Shown one piece after another: positions 1-9,529 of a stretch of DNA of 56,273 nt. The notes under the pieces are model-generated. The model saw nothing but the letters and a program-made list of their open reading frames with translations. It was not told the origin of the DNA and did not search any database. The stretch lies in contig BBXU01002103.1 in assembly GCA_001598975.1 (NCBI GenBank), forward strand, positions 1-56,273, read 5' to 3'. Made by a program: the position numbers and the translations under genes. How positions within the stretch are numbered: position 1 is the stretch's first letter; every line of letters starts with the position of its first letter. Source of the stretch: Parachlorella kessleri (lineage: Eukaryota; Chlorophyta; Trebouxiophyceae; Chlorellales; Chlorellaceae).

Positions 1-50
1 CTGGATGCAGAATGCACCTGAACTTCCCGACTGTTGTCCCGGAATGCCTA

Positions 51-55
51 TTACA
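51..55 (-). terminator. Putative TGTAA polyadenylation signal, NmrA-like copy 1
   Basis: On the minus strand the text reads ATCATGTAATAGGCA, about 415 nt past the stop codon at 468. The equivalent site of copy 2 (4738-4742) reads ATCATGTAACAGGCA, so the element was duplicated with the gene. TGTAA is the usual poly(A) signal in green algae. The rest of 1-467 is 3' UTR or spacer with nothing else recognised. Confidence 0.5.
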
Positions 56-2431
56 TGATGCGCCGGGCAATTGCATAGAACGCACGAGGGCAAACATGAT
101 TCAGCCAGTTGACACTGTATCCACCTCACACCTGTGCACTTGAAAAATTTAAGTCGCAAACACCTATCACCTGAAAAAGCTCTTCCTCGTGGCCTCCCAG
201 CGCTCACATCCTATGTATTACCAGTAGCAAGGCAGCAGGGTCTGTGAACGGTGGACTTGATCAACACGACTAGCAACAAGAGACTCCCTCGGAGATTTGA
301 GCAACAGCCAAACTGGGAACCCAGTCCGATTAATTGGCCGTTCAGTCAGCACAGCCACTCTACCACTTGCCTCCCTTTGCAGGCTCAACAGCAAATCTCG
401 CGCCTCAGGAGGTTACCACAATTGAGACTGGGTACCCTTCCCTGTCCACCAAAGATCCCTCAGGGGCTCACGCCATTCCCTTATCCAAAATCTCCTTGTG
501 CTTGGTCAACCATGCCTCCAGCGTCTGCAAAGCCAAGGAGTAACGAAGATGGCATGCCGCAGGCGGCACCGTACCCTACTGAGAAGAGTTGGGCATTTGT
601 GATGGCAGAGGCACTGAGAGCTTCAGCACTTATCCCGCCCCGTCGGCTAGCGCCGCATGGGTGTGCTTGCTATACCCCGTCGGTACAGAATGAGCAACAA
701 AGTGCTGCTGCACACCAAAATTGACCAACCAGGGAGCATGTATGTGCACAGTAATGCCCATGGTTCTGTTCTTACCAGAACGCCTGGGTACACAGCCTTG
801 GTCTCCTTTATGCTGCGGAGTCCCAGCATGCCCACCTTCTCATAGAAAATGCACCTGCACAATTGACATATAACGAGCAAGTCACCATTGCACGGTCCTG
901 CAGGTGCACAACCTCTGACAATTATACATTGCTCTGAGTCTCATCGGTGCACCATTGCCCTTAGATGAAGGCCAAGCCCCAGTACAGGCTACGATGCAGC
1001 AAGCAAGCAACCTGGGGGAAGCTGCACAGTCACAAGGCTTGTCTCCGTCACGGCATCAGAGGCCGCTGACGCACAGATGCGAGGTGCAAGTGCACGTGAT
1101 TTGCGGAGCATCCCGCTGCATGCGCGTGACCATGCTTGGGCCACAGCTGACGCTGGTGAGCCTGCCCCACCACCGTTTCCGTTTGTGTGGAGTGCCTGCC
1201 AACTGACCCCCATGTCAAGCTCGCAGTTAGCCGCAGGTTTTTCATGAACTACAGCGGGACAGGCAGGTGGCTATGATAATCAATACTGCACCCCCCAGCT
1301 GGGTCTTGCCAAGAACACACATGGGGAGGGGGCTCACATGTTGGCCAGGTCCTTTGCCACCAGCTCTGGCACCCCATACCCCACCAGTTGCTGCACCCAG
1401 GCATCGGCGGGCGGCGTGACAGTCACCACCTGGAGGCAAGCAGCAGAAGGGGGAGTCCGTTGCAGGCCTCCATCCATCCCATTAAGCAGGCTGGTGCTGG
1501 AGTGTAGGGCAACCAGCCACTGCAGGTTTGCTGCCTGGGTAAGGCTTCTGCTGACAACACTCCCTTACAAACCTCAGAAAGGTTGTACTGTGTATTTCTG
1601 ACAAGACATCATACCAGACAAACAGGACGGGCCCACAGCGGCTTGCCTTCTTGCCAGTCACTTTGGCCATCGTCTCGCCAACCTCCGCCCAGGTGAGGTG
1701 GTCGCCTGCCACAGGCACCTACAAGCGGGAAGCACCCCAGGCAGTATGTAAGGCGTTCAAGCACATGTTGAGCGATGTATCCGCCCAATTTGGTATTACC
1801 CCAATCTCATGACCACAGGGAACATCGCACATGGAACATGCACCTGACACCAGTGTCAAGGGAGCAGACCCTTCACGCACACCTGGCGCATAGGTTGTCT
1901 GACAGCAGCAGTAACCCCAATGGACGATGTAAGAGATACGTTATTGTGTGCCCTTACCGTCTTTCCACCGAACTTCTGGGGCCCCGCAGCAATGACTGCC
2001 GCTGCCACGTTGCCAATGTCGGCCGTGCCGCACCATGAGATCTACAGGGCTTCGGTGCACCCCACAAACATGCGCGCGAGTGTCTTGAAAGGGCGTCTGT
2101 GTGGATTGCCTCACGCGGTGACCAAAGGCCAGTACAAGAACCAGTTCATAATGCATTCAAGTCCAGGTCTTTGAGTCGCTCTCAGTGCTGGTCAACAGCA
2201 AAGGAGCTGTGCCTAGCCCTTGATGGCAAGAGTCAAAGAGCAAGGAACTCACCTTGGCATCGCCCGTGGGCAAGGCTAGAATAAAGGAGCCATCAGGCTG
2301 CTTGTTGGGACCCATGCCACCGCCTGCAGCAAATGCGCATGGCAGCAAGGATGACCTAGCCAGCCAGCAGGTGATCCTGTGGCTAGCAAGTGTACACCTG
2401 GAAGGTTAACAAGCTCCAGAGACTGACGCAC

Positions 2432-2478
2432 CAGGAAGGAGGCCCTAATTGAAAATTGAGGTGATCACAAATGTTTCC
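2432..2478 (-). other. Exon 6 of NmrA-like copy 1 with premature TAG
   Basis: Translated in the phase required by its neighbours, this exon reads ETFVITSIFN, then TAG, then GLLP. The matching exon of copy 2 (7062-7108) reads ETLVITSIFHENLLP and fits the family motif around YFENLL. The stop is at 2445-2447 and corresponds to a G-to-T change in the Glu codon. The acceptor dinucleotide is still AG, but the base before it has changed from C to A. Confidence 0.85.
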
Positions 2479-3691
2479 CTTCAGAAAAGCAGATCACATG
2501 AGTTGCAAGGTGAGCACAGACAAGCCAAGGACGGTACAGCCCCCGAGCTTCTCCGCTTGGCAAGCCAGGCTGGGAACAAGGCAAGGCCCAAGCCCCCCAG
2601 GCTGCTCAAGCACCAACAAGTTCCGCGGCACATATAATGCTTGGCATGTCCGATGCGAGCTGACGCAAGCCACATGGTCATCACAGAGGCACATGCAAAC
2701 AACAACACTGCCCAGCTAGAGGGCTGGCACTGCACACCAAATACTGCATGCGAGTCATTCTTTAGTGGCCCAACATTTTTTTCCCCTGCATGGGGCGCCG
2801 CACTCACTTGCCACCCAACAGCTCTTTGGCATACTCCGCTACCTCAGCCTTGGAATCAAAATGGGGCACCTGCAGTAGCCATTCTCCGCACCACAGTGTT
2901 GAGGCACTCTACCTTCACACCATCAAGGCTCATGCCTTGGCTACTCACGCGTAGGACACGAGAGTGCCAGTATGCTGTAACGCCAACTACTCGCCAGTGT
3001 CAGCTGACTATGCATGATGCCAGCCACAGCAACGAAGTGCCAGCGTAGCCGGTGCAGCTTGGAGTAATCCGTACCCTTGACCGTGGCAGGCTGCACATGT
3101 AAGTGTAAGGATCCCCACCGAGGCGCACTCACTGTGAAAGGGCCAGTAATGGGCTCTAGCAGGCCTTTAGAGGACGGCCGGGTGTCCTCCAGGGTGCTCC
3201 ACACAAAGTGGCTCACACCTGTGTGCCACAGTGACTCGATAACTCTAGCAGGGCTCACATGTTGAGGCACTGAACCAGCGACTGGGTCGGTGACGGCCAG
3301 CCTTCCATAAGATTGTGGAAAAACGTTTGCAGTGCCAGCAAGCTTGGGTCTCCCTTAACTTGAAACCAGATACCAAGCATGGTGCTCCTGGCCCAGTTCA
3401 GCAGAATGATGCCCATCTCCCCACGGTTATATCTAGAGAGGCCGACTTTGCAGGTCAAGCACATTGCAGATTGAGGGTGACGGTGCTCCAGGGTTTCAAA
3501 GTACCTGTGGACTTGGCGGCATCCACCAGGTTCTTGCCCTGCTGGATCTCCTTGTAAGGGTCCAGTCCACAGGCTTTCCAGAAGTCTGTAAGGCGAATCG
3601 AAGGAAGCAAGGTACGTGCGCTGTCGCAGGACAAAGGTGAACTCCTGCTGGCAGGGTTAGAAAGCACCTGCCTGCCTCTGTAGAGGGCGAA

Positions 3692-3722
3692 GGCTGTCAG
3701 GCTGTCAGGCTGTCAGGCTGTC
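3692..3722. repeat. 8-bp tandem repeat in intron 2 of NmrA-like copy 1
   Basis: Almost four head-to-tail copies of GGCTGTCA. It lies in an intron and the corresponding intron of copy 2 lacks the expansion. Confidence 0.8.
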
Positions 3723-4345
3723 GCTGCTGTGACAGGAGCCAGGTCCCAGCTTGGGCACTAAAACTGACAAGCCAGCAACAGCACTTTGGGTGGTATGGGT
3801 TCGTCCTTGACCTTGGGAGGTAGCCTCCAGACTGTTGGCTTACCAGTGACAGCGAAGACAGCGTCAGCGCCCTGGAAGGCACTCTTGAGGGACTCGACAT
3901 CGTCAAAGTCTGCCTTTACCACCTGTGGGGCAGGCCTCAAGGAGGAACTACCTTGCCCTATTCAGTTACACAGCCTCAATAGAGTGTTCCTTGCATTTCA
4001 AGCTCAGGCAGGCATATGCAAGGGACTGGTAGAGCAAGGGAGTTGATCAAATGGGTCTGGGAGGGCAGCGCCTGGTGCTGATCCAGATGTTCTGCAGACA
4101 TCACATGCTCTGTGTAAAAGAAAAGACACCCACCTCGACGCCTTTGCCAGCAAGCTCCTTAGACGCAGTGGAGGATGGGTCCCTGGTCAGCCCCCTGACC
4201 TTGAAGCCTCCCAGGCGCAGAAGGGCGTCCACAGTGGCACCTCCCTGCTGCCCAGTGGCGCCAGATACCGCAACAAGCATGATGGACTCTGCCTGTGATC
4301 CGGCAACAGCTCCACAAGCGTAGGGTTTCTAGGAAACGGGCCTGC

Positions 4346-4353
4346 TTTATATA
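4346..4353 (-). promoter_or_regulatory. TATA-box candidate for NmrA-like copy 1
   Basis: The minus strand reads CTATATAAAGC, giving TATATAAA 66-73 nt upstream of the ATG at 4280. The rest of 4281-5013 is the spacer between the two tandem copies: it holds the 3' UTR of copy 2 and no gene I can support. Confidence 0.5.
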
Positions 4354-4737
4354 GTCAATCGATACCTAGTATTACTTATCCGCTAATTCGCGCTATCTTC
4401 TGTTCTAGAGAGCAGATTTCCGCAGGTGTTTTGCTTATCAGCGCACCTTCCGTCAGCCCGCGCGCAGGCTGACCTAACCTTAGGTCGTACGCCAGTACCT
4501 CCTGGCTGTCCTGTCAGGGCCACGCAGAAGCCAACTTTTCCTCCAGGGTGGTGTCCGGGGGTACGCCATGCCGTTTACGGATCACATGCACAGATCACAT
4601 AAGGCGCGCAAATGGCGCTCCCTCAGTGCCCAGAAAATCGAAGTTTCACCTGACCATGAGTTGCAATATACCAACAACCGCTTCCCCATGATGACAGAGC
4701 TCACGGAACTGTCCTTTTCTATCCTGAAGTGTGCCTG

Positions 4738-4742
4738 TTACA
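4738..4742 (-). terminator. Putative TGTAA polyadenylation signal, NmrA-like copy 2
   Basis: TGTAA on the minus strand about 275 nt past the stop at 5014, in a context nearly identical to the site behind copy 1. Confidence 0.5.
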
Positions 4743-5013
4743 TGATCATGAGATAGACCTGGGGCATCAATCAAGCCATGCCCTAGGCGCTGTACTTGAA
4801 CACACCCGGATCTTTATTTCTGTTCAACCGGGTTGGTGACAGGAGACCTACCTAACAGGCACTACTGCGTAGGTTGGTTGCTGCAGGAAGGAAAGCTGGA
4901 AGACATGTGGAAAACTGATGGAGCCTTTTCTCAAGTGCAAGCAGTGTTCTTAAAGGAAGCAAACACACAGGGAATAGGTGAGCTTCCCTGGCCACAAAAA
5001 GGCCCTCAGCACC

Positions 5014-8000
5014 TCATGCCATTCCCTTTTCGAAGGCATCCTTGTGCTTGGTCAGCCAAGCCTCCAGCGTCTGCAAAGCCAAGGAACAGTGCTGGTTCTA
5101 TCTTTAGGAATTCTTGCGAAAGGCACCTCACCCTCCTGACAAGTGCTACGCGTATGTGGGCTGAGGCCACTGACACCTGGAGCACTCCTGCTGCCTTATG
5201 CAACGCAGCCTGGGGGGTGCACTAGCTAAACCCAGTCGGCGCAAGAGAATAACAATGTGGTGTCTTACAAGCTTCTCCACACGACCAGCCTGAGCAGTGA
5301 GGATGCATGAACACAGTGGACCCCTTACTACTGCTCTTACCATGACGTCTGGGTACACCGCCTTGGTCTCCTCCACGCTGCGGGGCCCCAGCATGCCCAC
5401 TTTTTCGTAGTAGATGCACCTGCAGATGTATACCACATAAACGAGTAAGATACACATGCACGCCTTACAGCCACCGATCTTTGGCAGGCCCATGTGCCTA
5501 CCACCTCACTAGGGCACACAGAGTCCCAGGACAAGAGGTTCCACCGCACAACAGCAGCTGACCAACTTACACAGCTGCAGAGTCACAGGGCTTGGCCATG
5601 ACAAAATGGTGGAGGCCAACAGTGGCATGTGCCACCATGCATGTTGCATGTGCAGCGCAAGGCGCCCCGCTGCACCCAATCCATGCTTCCACACTAGGCT
5701 AGGTGAGCCTGTCCCAAGCTGCCCCGGCATTTGTGAGAGGGCCTGCCCACTGGCTCCATGAAACTGTGAAGGCCAAAAGCAATAGCACTGCCGTGCCGTA
5801 GAGCAGCAGGGCAGGCAAGTGGTCATAAGCCAGAGTGTCTGTAGGTACCGCCTGGGGGGAGGGGGGACTCACATGTTGGCCAGGTCCCTGGCCGCCAGCT
5901 CTGGCACCCCATACCCCACCACCTGCTGCACCCAGGCATCAGCGGGAGGCGTGACAGCCACCACCTGCGGGCAAGCAGTAGAAGGGACAGTGCCTTGCAG
6001 CTGCCCGTCCATGCCCCTGGGCAGGCTGGTGCTGGGAGGTAGGGAAGGCGTGCGCAGCAGGTATTCGGCTGAGAAAGAGGGCTGCCTTGACATAGCGATA
6101 TCTTACAGGCACCAAGGAAGTCCACTTCGCTCTGTCCCACACGACATGAGCACAAACATACAGGGAAGGGCTGCAGCGACTTGCCTTCTTGCCGGTGAGC
6201 TTAGCAATCGCCTCGCCAACCTCCGCCCAGGTGAGGTGGTCACCAGCCACAGGCACCTACAAGTGGTAATTACTTATTAGCACTCAAGGCAGTAAGTAAG
6301 GGCTCAGGCGCAGGGCTCATCCCACATCGAGGGGCACTTGTGACGACAGCTTGCATACGCTTCAAGTAAATCATGGACTGCCAGCATTAACTCTGATCAA
6401 GGGGTAGCCCCAATCATCCCAACAACGGGCGCCCAGGTGCAGCATACAGCCCAACAAGCCTCAAAGCGCGCCAGCAGATGAGAGTTACCTTTCGCTCAAG
6501 GCTTACCGTCTTTCCACCGAACTTCTCAGGCCCCGCAGCAATGACTGCCGCTGCCACGTTGCCAATGTCAGCCGTGGCGCACCATGCTGTCTGCACAGCA
6601 CAGTACAAACCACCCTCAGCTGTGCACGCAGGGCCTGTGGAGCTGGCCTTAGTGGACTGTTGGGTCGTCACTAACCCGATGCTGGCGCCCACAAGTCGTC
6701 GGTGTAGCAACCAGTATCCACATGCATCGCCCGGCACCGCTTAGTGTGCTGCGGTGAGGGATATCTTCATTGAAAACCTGCCTGAGACGAGCGGATATCC
6801 GTCCATTGTAGTCACTCGTCCCAGGGAACCGTGCCAGCAAGGGCTTGGTAGAAGGCACCCACCTTGGCATTGCCCGCGGGCAAGGCTAGAATGAAGGAGC
6901 CATCAGGCAGCTTGTTGGGAGCCATAGCAGCGCCTGCAGCAGGTGTTGCAGCCACATTGCTCATGGCTGGTCAGGAGGAGAACGAAAATTGTCTTGAAGC
7001 TAGCCATCCTCAAGCTGGGAAAATAATTGGGCTCATAGGTTGGCGTGCCAAGGCTACGCACCAGGGAGAAGGTTCTCATGGAAAATAGAGGTGATAACAA
7101 GCGTTTCCCTGCAGAGAAGCAGGCAAGCCAATGACATGAAGTGCATGCGAAGATATGGGTAACCACAAACACGCCAAGGAAGGTGGTGTGGCTGCCGGAC
7201 TTTGCCACGTGGCAAGCCAGGCTGGCAGCAAGGTATAACCCGAGCCCACCAGGTCCCAAATTAATTGATCAGGAGGTCTTGCTGCATGTATGTCGCAAGC
7301 TGATGTGAGCCACTGCTTCTGCCCACATGTGTGATGGCACATGCAATAAAATCAGCCGCCCAGCCAAAAAGGGCTGGCGCACGAGGCCACGGGGGACCAT
7401 CCAACCAGTGGTGGCCTAACAGCCATATGTTCCCTGCATGACGTGCCGCACTCACTTGCCGCCCAGCTGCTCCTTGGCATACTCTGCTACCTCAGACTTT
7501 GCGTCAAAATGGGGCACCTGCAGTAGCCAGCCTCGACGTCAAGCTTGATGCTCACGAGCTCCTCCGTGCTGAGCCTACTCTCATGCTTGGCTACTCCAAC
7601 CAAGAACTCAGGCATGTTGGTATGCTGTAAGTTCAGACTAAGTTGTCAGCTTCAGGCTGGCGGGCTCTCAGCTGACTTGATAGGACGCTAGGCATGGCAG
7701 CAGTGTGCCAGCATAGGCACTGCAGCGTGGAGCCCATGTAGGTGATTCGTGCTACTATGCTCCTGGCAGGCCGGCCCGGTGGGTACGGCAGGCTGCTCCG
7801 GTCATTGCAAGGGTCCCCACTGAGGCGTACCCACCCACCGTGTAAGGGCCGGTGATGGGCTCCAGCACGCCCTTTGTTAAAGGCCGGGTGTCCTCCAGGG
7901 TGCTCCACAAGAAGTGGCTCACACCTGTATGCACACGCTGTACTCGATAACAAAGGCAGGGCTCACTCATCGAGTATTGAAGAAGCGAGGGGCGCCAGCT

Positions 8001-8932
8001 CTCCATAGGATGGTGTGAGAGTACTAAAATATACGTCCTTAAAATCACTCCAATCTTATCAGTAGGGTACTGAGCGAAGTGCTCCCCGCCCAGCCCCGCA
8101 GGACTGCAGGGCGACCCGCCCAGCTGCACATTGTGAATGCTGCCCCGGTGGCTGTGCAGGTCAAGCACCAGTCTCGCAGGCTTGAAGGGGACCCTGCTCC
8201 ACTTGCGAATACCTGTGGCCTTGGCGGCGTCCACCAGGTTGCGGCCCTGCTGGTACTCCTTAAACGGGTCCAACCCGCAAGCTTTCCAGAAGTCTGCAAG
8301 GCGGAGCAAGGTGTGGGTACTTGGTGGGTGAGAAAGGTGAGGTCGTGTTGGCAGGGTTAAATTCCACCTGCCTGCCTGGGCAGGTGCGAAGGCTGTTGAC
8401 AGGGGCTCCTCCAGCTTGGGTAGTCAATGGCTGATGGTGCAAGAAGCAACAAAATTGAGGGGTTATGGGCGCGGCCTTGTCCTCAGGGAGTGGCTTTCAG
8501 CCTCTCCACTTACCAGTCACAGCAAAGACAGCATCAGCACCCTGGAAGGCACTCTTGAGGGACTCGACATCGTCAAAGTCCGCCCTCACCACCTGCGGGG
8601 CAGATCCTGTTCATCTTGATCTATTCAAATCCCGCAGGCCGATCAAGGCGTTCCTAGATATCTAGCTCAGGCAGGCCTAGTCAGGAGATCAGTACTGATC
8701 ACGCAGGGATTGGCTGGGAAAGCAGCGCCTGGTGCCCGCTCCAGTTCGCAGAGGCCCTGACGAGCAAGACCCCCACCTCGACGCCCTTGCCGGCAAGCTC
8801 CTTAGACGCATTGGAGGATGGGTCCCTGGTCAGGGCTCGCACTGAAAAGCCTCCCAGGCGCAAAAGGGCGTCCACAGTGGCCCCTCCCTGCTGCCCGGTG
8901 GCGCCAGACACCGCAACAACCTTGGCAGCCAT
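5014..8932 (-). CDS. NmrA-like (HSCARG/NMRAL1-type) NAD(P)-binding protein, intact copy 2
   Basis: Exons: 8777-8932, 8514-8592, 8213-8293, 7839-7924, 7456-7517, 7062-7108, 6863-6933, 6507-6590, 6185-6256, 5873-5964, 5341-5419 and 5014-5070; 966 nt, 321 aa, all phases agree. Residues 8-17 hold the Rossmann glycine motif (GATGQQGG). ADFDDVESLKSAFQGADAVF and SHFLWSTLEDTRP are typical of NmrA-like atypical short-chain dehydrogenases. WCATADIGNVAAAVI and the C-terminal TLEAWLTKHKDAF follow HSCARG order. Such proteins bind NADP(H), lack the Ser-Tyr-Lys triad, and mostly serve as redox-sensing regulators; no partner or reaction can be read here. No signal or transit peptide is evident, so probably cytosolic. 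The first ATG giving a family-like N-terminus (MAAKVVAV) is chosen; an in-frame ATG lies 20 codons upstream. Intron 9 (5965-6184) is GC-AG. It is the tandem paralogue of the disrupted copy at 468-4280. Confidence 0.9.
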
Positions 8933-9026
8933 GATCCGAGTACGCAGCTTATAACACGGTATGAAGGAAGCGTGCTGAGCAGGCTCGTGCAAGTAGCTTT
9001 GGCAACTGGCTAAACCTTTACAGATG

Positions 9027-9033
9027 TTTTATA
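9027..9033 (-). promoter_or_regulatory. TATA-box candidate for NmrA-like copy 2
   Basis: TATAAAA on the minus strand, 95-101 nt upstream of the ATG at 8932, at a similar distance to the element before copy 1. The remainder of 8933-9529 is spacer plus BRX1 3' UTR. Confidence 0.45.
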
Positions 9034-9107
9034 AGACCAAGGACTAGATATGTTTCCAAAGAGGACCTACAGTCATCGGCTGGTACCGCTGACCTCATCC
9101 TTCAGGA

Positions 9108-9155
9108 CCCTGCTGGGATGCCCTGCTGAGGGAGCACCCTGCTGAGGGAATACCC
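9108..9155. repeat. Imperfect 13-16 bp tandem repeat between NmrA-like copy 2 and BRX1
   Basis: Three units beginning CCCTGCTG; the second (9121-9136) and third (9137-9152) share CCCTGCTGAGGGA. Non-coding. Confidence 0.7.
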
Positions 9156-9189
9156 CACAAGAGGTACCCTAGGCTAAGTTCTCCCACTC

Positions 9190-9194
9190 TTACA
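9190..9194 (-). terminator. Putative TGTAA polyadenylation signal for BRX1
   Basis: TGTAA on the minus strand about 335 nt past the BRX1 stop at 9530; a second TGTAA is at 9018-9022. Assignment rests on spacing only. Confidence 0.35.
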
Positions 9195-9529
9195 GTTCCC
9201 AATTTTTCCTAGAGGACAGGGTACCCACAATCAGCAATAGAGATAGAAATCATAATAAGGCACCCACAGCAAGGGCCACCATCAAGTTGTAAGACACTGC
9301 TCACCACTGCTCCCCAACAGGCAACTGGGCGCAACGTAAGTTCAAAACAGACAAACTGCAACAGAGCACAGTAAGTCCCCCACATGCAGGGGTCAATACA
9401 TGGCCTGAACACCTTATTGCCGACCAGGTCGCACGTTTCACAGTTGGTAGCTCCCGCCAGGGCAGGGGCCGCTGGCCCGTCGGGAACCGGGCACAAACTA
9501 GTGCATGCCGCATAACCTAGGCAGCATGG

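Larger units (their letters stand above)
468..4280 (-). pseudogene. NmrA-like (HSCARG/NMRAL1-type) NAD(P)-binding protein, copy 1, disrupted in exon 6
   Basis: Twelve exons match copy 2 (5014-8932) exon for exon: 4134-4280, 3844-3922, 3505-3585, 3133-3218, 2808-2869, 2432-2478, 2253-2323, 1958-2041, 1647-1718, 1338-1429, 776-854 and 468-524. Together they would give 318 aa. The N-terminus has the Rossmann motif VSGATGQQGG; the C-terminal TLEAWLTKHKEIL resembles the end of human HSCARG/NMRAL1. Family members bind NADP and act as redox sensors or atypical reductases without a classical catalytic triad; that role is inherited from the family, not seen here. Exon 6 carries TAG at 2445-2447 (codon 163) where copy 2 has GAG. 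Its acceptor is TGAAG instead of TGCAG. Skipping the 47-nt exon would shift the frame, so neither route restores full length. All other exons keep their phase, so the damage is young or the truncated 162-residue Rossmann part is still made. Intron 9 begins with GC. Confidence 0.8.

Noticed and set aside
2445..2447. TAG in NmrA-like exon 6 read as glutamine through a variant genetic code
   Set aside because: TAG serves as the normal terminator in SPY (23962), USP22 (32754), GUCD1-like (42572) and starch synthase II (46423) in the same window, so reassignment is not supported.
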